From positions 248,001-312,000 of the forward strand of contig CALMNL010000005.1 in NCBI GenBank assembly GCA_937868765.1: 64,000 bases of DNA. Reading direction: 5' to 3'. Under the pieces are notes generated by a model. The model saw only the letters and a program-made list of their open reading frames with translations, was not told the origin of the DNA and did no database searches. Every line of letters starts with the position of its first letter. Position 1 is the stretch's first letter. The stretch comes from an uncultured Desulfatitalea sp. GTDB lineage: Bacteria > Desulfobacterota > Desulfobacteria > Desulfobacterales > Desulfosarcinaceae. A program made the translations under genes and the position numbers. This document shows positions 16,201-23,927 of this stretch, piece after piece.

Positions 16201-17427
16201 ATGAGACACCAACATGTGTGGATGGTTCCGATCATGATCGTCCTGGGAATGGTGATGGCCTTGACCCCCGCCGCCCACGCCGAGGTCTACAAACTGGCGC
16301 TGTCGCTGGCCATCACGGGGCCCACATCGGACGCGGGCAATCCCTATTCCAAGGGGGTGGAGGACTACATTCGGTACGTCAACGACACCAAGCTGCTCAA
16401 GGGCGACACGGTGTCGTGCCCCATTCGCGACGACCAGTATCAGACCGATATCACCAAGCGCAATTTCGAAGACTTCCTGGCCGACGGCATCGTGCTCTAC
16501 CTGAACTACTCCACCGGCAGCACCCTGGCCCTCAAGCGCGACTTCGAAGAAGAGAAGATTCCGGTGATCCCGGCCTCCTTCCACGCCGGCAACCTGGAAG
16601 ACTCCAATTATATCTTCCTGCCCATCGCCACCTATTCGAGCCAGTGCATCGGTCTGGCCGAGTACATCGTCGCCAATCACAAGGGCGACACCCCCAAGGT
16701 GGCCATGTTCATCCACCCGTCGGCCTTCGGACGCGGGCCGGTGGAAGATGTGCAGAAGGCCGTGGCCGCGGGTTTGAAGATGGATATCGTCGAAGTGGTG
16801 GAACACGGCAAGGACCTGGACAACACGGCCATGCTCCAGCGACTGGTGAGCAAGCAGGTGCGCTATGTGCTCAGCCAGACGGTGCAGTCGCCGGTGGCCA
16901 CCCTGCTCAAAGATGCCCAGCGCCTGGGTCTGATCGCCAAGCAGTTCGGCGAAGAGGGCAAGCTGACCTTCCTGGGTGCCCATTACACCGGCGGCAACGA
17001 CCTGATCGAACTGGCCGGCACGGCCGCCGAAGGCTATTATTGGACCACCTCCTACACCCTGACCTCCGAGCCGGGCGAAGGCACCACCTTCCAGTTGATG
17101 CTGGCCAAGAAGTACGGTCGGGACGACAAGACCGCCAATTCGCACAACTACACCAACGGCATGATGGTGGCCCAGCTGGCCGTTGAAACCATCCGCCGGG
17201 TCAAGGCCAAGGGCGAGAAGGTGACCCGCGCGAGTCTCTACAACGAACTCAATGCCATGAACGGGAACAACGCCTACTCTCCGGGCAACACCGTGGGCCC
17301 GGTCACCTATTCGCCCACCGATCATGCCGGTGTGGATACCCTGCAGATCTACTCGGTCAAGCAGGGGGCCTTCCACAGCGTGGGCAAACCGTTCATCCCG
17401 GCTTTCGTGGCCAAAATAAAGAAATAG
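16201..17427 (+). CDS. Periplasmic substrate-binding protein of the Liv-type importer
   Basis: A 408-residue type-1 periplasmic binding protein with a clear signal peptide (hydrophobic core at 9-23, cleavage after AHA27). The mature part starts VYKLALSLAITGPTSDAG, the usual opening of LivK-like proteins, and shows the two-lobe fold with ALKRDFEEEKIPVIP and GTTFQLML stretches. The ATG at 16201 has GGGAGG 6 bases upstream; the longer frame from 16057 lies inside livM and is spurious. Binding specificity is unknown. Confidence 0.9.
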   Translation: MRHQHVWMVPIMIVLGMVMALTPAAHAEVYKLALSLAITGPTSDAGNPYSKGVEDYIRYVNDTKLLKGDTVSCPIRDDQYQTDITKRNFEDFLADGIVLYLNYSTGSTLALKRDFEEEKIPVIPASFHAGNLEDSNYIFLPIATYSSQCIGLAEYIVANHKGDTPKVAMFIHPSAFGRGPVEDVQKAVAAGLKMDIVEVVEHGKDLDNTAMLQRLVSKQVRYVLSQTVQSPVATLLKDAQRLGLIAKQFGEEGKLTFLGAHYTGGNDLIELAGTAAEGYYWTTSYTLTSEPGEGTTFQLMLAKKYGRDDKTANSHNYTNGMMVAQLAVETIRRVKAKGEKVTRASLYNELNAMNGNNAYSPGNTVGPVTYSPTDHAGVDTLQIYSVKQGAFHSVGKPFIPAFVAKIKK

Positions 17428-17524
17428 GAGCGCAAGATAAATTCACCCCGGCCGCCAATCCGGAGGCGGTTCAACTTCCGCCTCCGGCCGCGGCCCCTGG
17501 ACAGACAAAGGTTGGCCGGAAACC

Positions 17525-18346
17525 ATGACGAGCGACCCGTCCAAAGCACATTTATTGGAAGTCAACAACATCGAGGTGGTCTACAACGACATCATCCAGG
17601 TGCTGCGCGGGGTGAGCCTCAGCGTGGCGCCGGGCGATGTCGTGGCCTTGCTGGGCACGAACGGCGCGGGCAAGACCACCACATTGCGGGCCATCAGCGG
17701 CCTGCTCAAGCCCGAGAACGGGTATATCCGCGATGGCTTCATCCGCTTCGACGATCAGGACGTCACCAACGTGCTGGGTACCCGGGTGGTTCACCTGGGC
17801 GCGGTGTTGGTGCCCGAAGGCCGGCGGGTTTTCAAACACCTGACCGTGGACGAGAACATCCGGGTGGGCTCGGTGACGCGCACCGATGGCGGCGCCGCCA
17901 TCCGCAAGGACCTGGAGCGCATGTACATCCACTTCCCACGTCTGTCCAAGATCACCAATCGCCTGGCCGGGTACTGCTCCGGCGGCGAGCAGCAGATGAT
18001 CGCCATCGCCCGGGCGCTCATGGCGGCCCCCAAGATGCTCATGCTCGACGAGCCGTCCTTGGGCCTGGCGCCGCTGCTGGTCAAGGAGATCTTCGACAAC
18101 GTGGCGCGCATCAACAAGGAGACCGGCACCACCATCCTCGTGGTCGAGCAGAACGCCAAGATCGCCCTGGGCATCGCCAACTATGCCTATATCATGGAGT
18201 CGGGCAAAATCGTGCTGGAGGGCCCATCGGAGAAATTGAAGGACAACCCCGATGTCAAAGAGTTCTACATGGGTGTCACTCAGGGGGGCGGCCGCAAATC
18301 GTTCAAGGAAGTAAAGTCGTATAAGCGACGTAAGCGCTGGATGTAG
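17525..18346 (+). CDS. livF: Liv-type ABC transporter ATPase, LivF
   Basis: A 273-residue second ATPase of the importer. Walker A is GTNGAGKTT at about 43-51, the signature is CSGGEQQMIAIARAL at about 151-165 (LivF-type), Walker B is MLMLDEPSLGLAP, and the switch His is replaced: VVEQNAK carries Gln as is normal in LivF. It has a basic C-terminal tail (RRKRRW-like). It closes the operon and is followed by a long inverted repeat. Confidence 0.9.
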   Translation: MTSDPSKAHLLEVNNIEVVYNDIIQVLRGVSLSVAPGDVVALLGTNGAGKTTTLRAISGLLKPENGYIRDGFIRFDDQDVTNVLGTRVVHLGAVLVPEGRRVFKHLTVDENIRVGSVTRTDGGAAIRKDLERMYIHFPRLSKITNRLAGYCSGGEQQMIAIARALMAAPKMLMLDEPSLGLAPLLVKEIFDNVARINKETGTTILVVEQNAKIALGIANYAYIMESGKIVLEGPSEKLKDNPDVKEFYMGVTQGGGRKSFKEVKSYKRRKRWM

Positions 18347-18350
18347 GGCG

Positions 18351-18453
18351 AAGTAATTTCAAAATCTTCCCTGGCGCGCAGGCGTGGAATGTTCGTTGGC
18401 CAGGGGCGTTCAGGTCCCGCGCTTGAGCGCCAGGGAAGATTTTGAGATTACTT
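18351..18453. repeat. 27-bp inverted repeat with 49-base loop
   Basis: The arms at 18351-18377 and 18427-18453 (AAGTAATTTCAAAATCTTCC and its partner) match at 26 of 27 positions. No T-run follows. It lies between the end of the Liv operon and uspA. It could end transcription, protect the mRNA 3' end, or be a non-autonomous mobile repeat; the AT-rich outer arms with a GC-rich centre resemble a MITE or REP unit. Confidence 0.6.
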
Positions 18454-18512
18454 TGACGGATGCTTGAAGGAATCCAGGCAGTTCAATTTGCTATATGAAG
18501 AGGAGTGGTTCT

Positions 18513-18908
18513 ATGAAGCTCATGGTGGGTTATAACGGGTCGCCCGCGGCCCAGCGCGCTTTGTCCCTGGCATGCAATCAGGCCAAGACCGACCCGAATG
18601 CCGTGGTTTACGTGGTAGCCTCCATGGAAGGCGGAAGTACCGAAACCCTGCAGGACATTCAGGTGGCCGCAGAGAAACTGCAATGGGCCAGGGAGTATTT
18701 GGGCAAGGAACAGGTGACTTGTGAAACCGTGCAGCTGGCCAGGGGACTGACGCCGGGCGAAGATCTGGTGAAGTACGCCGATGAAAACGGCATCGACCAC
18801 ATCTATCTGGGGGTGGAGAAAAAATCGCGCACCCGCAAAATATTGCTGGGCTCCACGGCCCAATATGTGATCCTGCGCGGGCCCTGTCCCGTGACCACCA
18901 CCAAATAG
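18513..18908 (+). CDS. UspA-family universal stress protein
   Basis: A 131-residue single-domain Usp. It starts MKLMVGYNGSPAAQRAL, the usual Usp beta-strand plus Asp/Asn-loop, and ends with KILLGSTAQYVILRGPCPV, containing the ATP-binding G-x2-G-x9-G(S/T)-like region in the form LGVEKKSRTRKILLGSTA. The ATG at 18513 follows AGGAG by 8 bases; the ATG at 18495 is less well placed. Its position between a Liv operon and an AMP-binding gene suggests a stress link for this transport locus, but that is only context. Confidence 0.85.
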   Translation: MKLMVGYNGSPAAQRALSLACNQAKTDPNAVVYVVASMEGGSTETLQDIQVAAEKLQWAREYLGKEQVTCETVQLARGLTPGEDLVKYADENGIDHIYLGVEKKSRTRKILLGSTAQYVILRGPCPVTTTK

Positions 18909-18982
18909 GGGCGCATCGCGGCGGCCAAGGTGTGAACGGATCTTCCAATTATTTTCCGGCATGGCCGGACCAGGAGCTTATC

Positions 18983-20503
18983 ATGGGAATCTACAACTTG
19001 ACCCTCTATGACATCATCGCCCGCAACGGCCGGCTCTATCCCCGGCGTCCGGCCTGGCGCCAGGCCGAAGACGACCGCTTCATGACCTTCGCCGCCTACA
19101 AGGAGGCCGTGGACCAAATGGCCGGCGGCCTGCTGGCCGCGGGGCTGGGCCATGGCGACCGCATCGGCGTCATTGCCAAGAACGCTTTGGAATACATGGT
19201 GCTTTACGGCGCCGCCGCTGCCATGGGCGCCATCGTGGTCGGCGTCAACTGGCGGCTTTCGGCCGACGAGATGGCGTATAACCTCAACGACACCCAGGCG
19301 CGTTTTGTGTTCACCGACGATGATGACGCCGAATTGATGCAATCCGTGCAGTCCAAATTGGGCGCCAAGGTCTCTTTCTTCAACCTGACGCCCGGCAAAG
19401 GCCCCTTCGGCGACCTGCCTGCGGTCGCTGCGCCGGCCCGGGGGTTGCCACACCAGGCCGTGGCTGCCGACGACGGCCTGGTGATCATTCACACCGCCGC
19501 GGTCTCCGGCCGGCCCCGCGGGGCTCTGCTCAGTCACCGCAATGTGTTGTGCGCCAACGTGCAATTGATGCACCAGGTGGGCATGACCATGGCCGACGTG
19601 CATCTCGATCCCCTGCCGCTGTTTCACATCGCCGGGCTGGGCATGGCGTTGTGCTGTTTCCACGCCGGCGTCCCGAACATCCTGATGCGGAAGTTCGACG
19701 CGGCCCAGGCGGCCCGGTTGATCGCCGCCCACCGGGTGAGCCTGATGTTCGCCTTCGCGCCCATGATGCAGACCCTGCTGGCCCATGTGGAAAAGAACGG
19801 CGAGGATATCCGTTCGCTGCGGACCGTACTGGGCATCGATACTCCCCAGGTGATCGAACGCTTTCAGAAGATGACCGGCGGAGATTTCTACAGCCTCTTC
19901 GGCCAGACCGAAACCTCCCTGGTGGCCACCATGAGCCGCTACAGCGAAAGGCCCGGCTCGGCCGGCCGGCCCATTCCCCTGGTGGAGATCCAGTTGATGG
20001 ATGACGAGGATCGCCCGGTGCCCCAGGGCCAGGCCGGCGAGATCGCCATCCGGGGCCCCATGGTCTTCAAGGGCTACTGGCGGCTGGATGCGGAAAACGC
20101 CCACACCTTCCGCAACGGCTGGCACCATACCGGCGACATGGGCCGCTTCGACGAAGACGGCTATCTCTGGTATGTGGCGCGCAAGGCCGAAAAGGAGCTG
20201 ATCAAGCCGGGCGGCGAGAATGTCTACCCGGCCGAAGTGGAGACCGTGATCCTCGAGCATCCGGCGGTCCAGGCCGTGGTGGTCTTCGGCGTGCCCGACC
20301 CCAAGTGGACCGAGGGTATCAAGGCCGTCTGCCGCCTCAAGCCGGGAAACAGCCTCACAGCCCAGGAGCTCATCGACTTCGTGGGCGGCCGCATCGCCCG
20401 CTACAAAAAGCCCCAGTACGTGGAGTTCGTCGCCGAACTGCCCATGACAGCCGGGGGAGCGGTGGATCGCGTCAAGGTGAAGCAGATGTACGGGAAGAAA
20501 TAG
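18983..20503 (+). CDS. AMP-binding acyl-CoA synthetase homologue with altered catalytic motifs
   Basis: A 506-residue member of the acyl-adenylate/CoA ligase superfamily. The fold is complete: YGQTE-type motif (FGQTETSL at about 307-314), TGDMGRFDEDGYLWYV, and PGGENVYPAEVE. But the P-loop is HTAAVSGRPRG instead of (T/S)SGTTGxPKG, and the C-terminal PxTxxGK motif is PMTAGGAVDR, with Ala493 in place of the catalytic Lys. Loss of that Lys normally destroys adenylation, so the protein may only do thioesterification, use another Lys (VDRVKVK follows), or be a binding protein. ATG with AGGAG 6 bases upstream. It ends 1 base before the convergent marC-like gene. Confidence 0.85.
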   Translation: MGIYNLTLYDIIARNGRLYPRRPAWRQAEDDRFMTFAAYKEAVDQMAGGLLAAGLGHGDRIGVIAKNALEYMVLYGAAAAMGAIVVGVNWRLSADEMAYNLNDTQARFVFTDDDDAELMQSVQSKLGAKVSFFNLTPGKGPFGDLPAVAAPARGLPHQAVAADDGLVIIHTAAVSGRPRGALLSHRNVLCANVQLMHQVGMTMADVHLDPLPLFHIAGLGMALCCFHAGVPNILMRKFDAAQAARLIAAHRVSLMFAFAPMMQTLLAHVEKNGEDIRSLRTVLGIDTPQVIERFQKMTGGDFYSLFGQTETSLVATMSRYSERPGSAGRPIPLVEIQLMDDEDRPVPQGQAGEIAIRGPMVFKGYWRLDAENAHTFRNGWHHTGDMGRFDEDGYLWYVARKAEKELIKPGGENVYPAEVETVILEHPAVQAVVVFGVPDPKWTEGIKAVCRLKPGNSLTAQELIDFVGGRIARYKKPQYVEFVAELPMTAGGAVDRVKVKQMYGKK

Positions 20504-20504
20504 G

Positions 20505-21095
20505 CTATCGCGACGCCGCGATGGCTGCGATGAGGCCCTTGCGCACCAGCATGACGGCGATGGCCGCCAACAGCAGGCTGGCGATCTTGGAGGCGGTGCG
20601 GGTGCCGTTGCGTCCCAGCCACAACGTGATCGTGTCGGCCGTTTTCAAGACGCCGGCGGCCAAGACCAGATTGGCCGCCAGGGCCCCGACGGTGATCCAT
20701 ATGCCATAGACGTTGGCCAGCAGGATCGAGGTGGTGAAGAGCGCCGGGCCGGCCAGCAGGGGAATGCCGATGGGCACGGCCCCCAGGGCCTCCTCTCGAT
20801 CCATTTGGCTGCGTTCGCTCTCTCCGGTCAACAGATCGCTCAAGGAGATGGCGAAGAGAAGCGTACCGCCCGCGATCATGAAGTCGGCCACCGTAATTCC
20901 CAGATAACTGAGCAATCCCGGTCCGAAGATCAGAAAGGCCAGGGCCACCAGGCCGGCCGTGAGGATCGATTGCACCAGCACCGAACGCCGGCCGGCCGGG
21001 GAGAGGCCTTCGGTCAGGGAGACATAGATCGGCAGCACGCCGATGACATCCAGGGCCACGAACAAGGGGACGAAACAGAGCCAGAAGGTTTGCAT
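20505..21095 (-). CDS. MarC/NAAT-family integral membrane protein
   Basis: A 196-residue inner-membrane protein with six hydrophobic segments. The start FWLCFVPLFVALDVIGVLPIY and the mid-protein DLLTGESE plus GIPLLAGPALFTT are typical of the MarC family. The biochemical role is unknown; older links to antibiotic resistance are not supported. It ends 1 base from the converging AMP-binding gene. There is a 113-base gap to the next gene without clear signals. Confidence 0.85.
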   Translation of the reverse strand: MQTFWLCFVPLFVALDVIGVLPIYVSLTEGLSPAGRRSVLVQSILTAGLVALAFLIFGPGLLSYLGITVADFMIAGGTLLFAISLSDLLTGESERSQMDREEALGAVPIGIPLLAGPALFTTSILLANVYGIWITVGALAANLVLAAGVLKTADTITLWLGRNGTRTASKIASLLLAAIAVMLVRKGLIAAIAASR

Positions 21096-21208
21096 GGCTT
21101 TTTCACCGGCCTTTTATAAGTTGCAACCGTCGATTCCGCCTCGGCACAGCCTATTACATATTGGATGCAGGAAGAAAGGGGAAAGATAGACAAGAAGTCA
21201 TCCAGCCA

Positions 21209-22285
21209 TCAAATATAGCGGATCGGCGCCAGTCCCTTGCGCCGGCGCAGCGCTTCCAGCAGGCCCACCGTGCCGGTCATCATGTTGTCGCCCCAGGGGG
21301 CGCCCCAGCGGATGGGCAGGCGGCTGTCGGCCAGCAGGCGGCGCCTGGGGCCGGTGGCCACGATGGCCTGGATCCGGTCGAAGCCCACGGCTTTGCGCAG
21401 GTAGGCGCCGTGGCCCCCTTCGGCCAGGATCTGTTCGTGGCTGATGCGACCGTCGGGCAGCTCCTTCAACAGCCCTTCCAGGCGCGGCAGGGTGATGTCG
21501 CGGGTATGGTATTCGACGAAGCCGGCGACCTGATCCGCCTCCAATGCCGCCACCACCGTGTGGGAGGTGGCCACATCCAGAATCAGGATCGGTTCCCGGT
21601 TCAGGGCCTGGGGGGCCTGGGCCGCACCGGCCATGGCCGCCATGCCGCTGTCCATTACGTACACTTCACGGGTATTGAACCGCCGGGCGCTTTGAGCCAT
21701 GGCCCGCAGGCGGTTGAAGGCCGGGGGCACCTCGTCGTCGGCAAACAGCAGGCGATGGGGGGTCGGGTCCTGGTCGAGCATGCGTCGAAACAGCGTATGG
21801 CGGAACGCCAGGTGGGAGACCCCCTTGGGCGCCGCGCCATGATCCTGGCCGCAGACGGCCACGGCTTCGAAATCGGTGGACAAACCCATGTCGGTCAGGA
21901 GCCGGGTTATGCGCTCGGAGTGCACGTCTTCCAGGGTGAGGGGCGTATAGTCGGGGTTGCGCCACAGTTCCTGGACCACAGCGTCGTCGGCCACCGTCAA
22001 CCCCCAGGCGCGCACCGTGTCCGGATCGTGGTGCAAGGTGGCCGCGGCTTCGGCCGATATGACCACCCCGGCGGATCGAGCCCGCCGGCGCAGGGCGTCG
22101 CTCACCGGCCCGCCGCCCATCTCCACGCCCCGCACCGCCAGGGGCCCGCCGGTCTGCTCGATCTGCGCCGCCACCTGCCGAACCGGTGCGGGCATCACGG
22201 CCTTGAAGTGTTCGCCGCTGCCGGCATCGTAATAGAGCAGGTCGAGGGTACCGGCACCGATGTCGAGCATGAGAAAGCGGCTCAT
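21209..22285 (-). CDS. DUF1786 actin-fold protein
   Basis: A 358-residue protein with the actin/Hsp70/sugar-kinase-like phosphate loop LDIGAGTLDLLYYDAG at residues 7-22 and a second phosphate motif ILILDVATSHTVV in the middle. This matches DUF1786, sometimes annotated as related to pyruvate-formate-lyase activation, though it lacks any radical SAM cysteine motif. Function unknown. The ATG at 22285 has AGGAG 7 bases upstream. It is divergent from the rubredoxin-adenosyltransferase group (249-base gap with no clear promoter pair). Confidence 0.75.
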   Translation of the reverse strand: MSRFLMLDIGAGTLDLLYYDAGSGEHFKAVMPAPVRQVAAQIEQTGGPLAVRGVEMGGGPVSDALRRRARSAGVVISAEAAATLHHDPDTVRAWGLTVADDAVVQELWRNPDYTPLTLEDVHSERITRLLTDMGLSTDFEAVAVCGQDHGAAPKGVSHLAFRHTLFRRMLDQDPTPHRLLFADDEVPPAFNRLRAMAQSARRFNTREVYVMDSGMAAMAGAAQAPQALNREPILILDVATSHTVVAALEADQVAGFVEYHTRDITLPRLEGLLKELPDGRISHEQILAEGGHGAYLRKAVGFDRIQAIVATGPRRRLLADSRLPIRWGAPWGDNMMTGTVGLLEALRRRKGLAPIRYI

Positions 22286-22534
22286 GGCAGTTCTCCTGGG
22301 CACAAGGCGTTGAACGACGAAGCGTTTCCAGGAGAAAAACAGAATCGCCCAATGAAGTCAAGGCAGCTGGCACGGCCCTGCCAATCGAGCGGCGCTGGTG
22401 GCGCAGCGCGATGCCCACCCGAACCCGATCTGCGCCCGTTTCGGATGCGGGCGAGCCGTTGCGCGGCTGTTGCACGGCTTGCCAAGCAGCGGTCGCACTG
22501 ATAAAAGGGGGCATTATTCACAGGAGGAGACCCC

Positions 22535-22672
22535 ATGCGCTGGCGTTGCCTGATTTGCGGCTATATCCATGACGGCGAGAAACCCCCCGCGCGCTGCCCG
22601 GTGTGCGGTGCACCGGCCAAGATGTTCGAACGACTGGCCGATCCGGTGGCGACCAAGGCGACCCCTCGATGA
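22535..22672 (+). CDS. Rubredoxin-like small iron protein
   Basis: A 45-residue protein with two CxxC knuckles (CLICGY at 5-10 and CPVCGAP at 21-27) spaced as in the rubrerythrin C-terminal rubredoxin domain, but with a short, rubredoxin-minimal body. It should bind one Fe(SCys)4 and act as electron carrier. AGGAGG lies 8 bases upstream of the ATG. Its stop overlaps the adenosyltransferase start (ATGA), so the two are co-translated, suggesting it could reduce cob(II)alamin for the adenosylation (inference). Confidence 0.8.
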   Translation: MRWRCLICGYIHDGEKPPARCPVCGAPAKMFERLADPVATKATPR

Positions 22673-23250
22673 AAATCTATACCCAGACCGGCGATCAGGG
22701 AAAAACCAGTCTCATCAGCGGCGAACGGGTGCCCAAAAGCCACCCGCGCGTGCAGGCCTGCGGCGAAGTGGACGAACTCAATGCCGTGGTCGGCGCCCTG
22801 GCGGCGGCGCTGCCGCCGGGCACCGAGGCGGTGGCGGCCGAGCTGCGACGCATCCAGTCCGACCTGCTCGATGTGGGGGCCTGGTTGTCGGCCGCGCCGG
22901 GGTCCGACATTCAACAGCAGTTGACGCCTCTCGACCCGGATCTGGCGGGCCGTATCGAACGGCGCATCGATGCCATGACGCCCTCCCTGCCCGAACTCAA
23001 AGCCTTCATCCTTCCCGGCGGACACATGTCGGCGGCCTGGTCCCATGTGGCCCGCACGGTTTGCCGCCGGGCCGAACGATCGGCCATCGCCCTGGTGATC
23101 CCCGAAACCGGCGGCGAATCCCAGGGGGAAGCGCGCAACGGCCTGGCGCCGGCGATCGTGTTCCTCAACCGGCTTTCGGACTATTTCTTCGTGCTGGCGC
23201 GCTACCTGAACCATCACACCGGCATCGCGGATGTGCCCTGGCGAAAATGA
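22669..23250 (+). CDS. PduO-type ATP:cob(I)alamin adenosyltransferase
   Basis: A 193-residue four-helix-bundle enzyme making adenosylcobalamin. The ATP-binding N-terminus is TQTGDQGKTSLISGERVPKS at residues 5-24; the helical core includes CGEVDELNAVVG and the C-terminal NRLSDYFFVLAR. Length agrees with the family. ATGA overlap with the rubredoxin-like gene upstream and with the reductase frame downstream makes a three-gene unit: iron protein, adenosyltransferase, flavin reductase. Confidence 0.92.
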   Translation: MKIYTQTGDQGKTSLISGERVPKSHPRVQACGEVDELNAVVGALAAALPPGTEAVAAELRRIQSDLLDVGAWLSAAPGSDIQQQLTPLDPDLAGRIERRIDAMTPSLPELKAFILPGGHMSAAWSHVARTVCRRAERSAIALVIPETGGESQGEARNGLAPAIVFLNRLSDYFFVLARYLNHHTGIADVPWRK

Positions 23251-23918
23251 CCCGAGGAGCGGCGGTGCAACTGTACACAGTGCATGTCAAGGGACGACAA
23301 TGGCTGACCGACCGGATATTCGAAATTCGTTTCGACCGGCCCAGCGGATTCGATTTTCGGCCCGGACAGAAAATCGCCTTCGTGTTCGAGCAAAACTCGC
23401 GGGACTACACTCTGCTTGGCCCGGCCCACGGGCCGGAACTCTCCATTTGCGTGCGGCATGTCGCCGGCGGGCATTTTTCACCCCGCCTGGCCGCGGCTGC
23501 GCCCGGCGACGTCTTTCAGGTGACCGCCCCATCCGGTTTTTTTACATTCAAACCGTCGCCCCGCCCGGCGGTCTTCGTGGCCACGGGAACCGGTGTGGCC
23601 CCTTTTGTGGCCTTTGAACGGGCCGGGGTCCGGGATTTTCATCTGCTGCACGGGGTGCGGACCGCCGAGAACCTCATTTATGGCCCGGAGCTGGCGGCCG
23701 CGGCCCGCGCCTATGTGCCGTGCCTGTCGCAACCGGTTGCCGCCGGCGGATCGACGGTCCACTTCACCGGCCGTGTGGATGCCTGGCTGGCCACCCGTCT
23801 GCCGTCGGGGGGCTATGACTTTTATTTGTGCGGAAACGGCGATATGATACGCGACGTGATGCGTCTGATCGATGAACGGTTTCACAGCTCCCATGTATTT
23901 ACCGAGACCTTTTTTTAG
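23247..23918 (+). CDS. Ferredoxin-NADP reductase-like flavoprotein
   Basis: A 223-residue FAD/NAD(P)-binding reductase. The FAD-binding barrel carries SRDYTLLGPAHG (RxYS-type variant) near 50-61; the nucleotide-binding half carries FVATGTGVAPFV at about 111-122 and YLCGNGDMIRDV at about 192-203. It ends ETFF, an aromatic C-terminus that stacks on the flavin in this family. The start is ATG at 23247 (ATGA with the upstream stop) or GTG at 23265, which has GAGGAG at ideal distance. A likely role is cob(II)alamin or flavodoxin/rubredoxin reduction for the adjacent adenosyltransferase (inference from context). Confidence 0.85.
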   Translation: MTRGAAVQLYTVHVKGRQWLTDRIFEIRFDRPSGFDFRPGQKIAFVFEQNSRDYTLLGPAHGPELSICVRHVAGGHFSPRLAAAAPGDVFQVTAPSGFFTFKPSPRPAVFVATGTGVAPFVAFERAGVRDFHLLHGVRTAENLIYGPELAAAARAYVPCLSQPVAAGGSTVHFTGRVDAWLATRLPSGGYDFYLCGNGDMIRDVMRLIDERFHSSHVFTETFF

Positions 23919-23927
23919 GGGAACGCC

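Noticed and set aside
14127-16235. 702-codon minus-strand frame opposite livH-livM
   Set aside because: Composition artefact; low-complexity His/Gly/Gln-rich translation over two clear permease genes.
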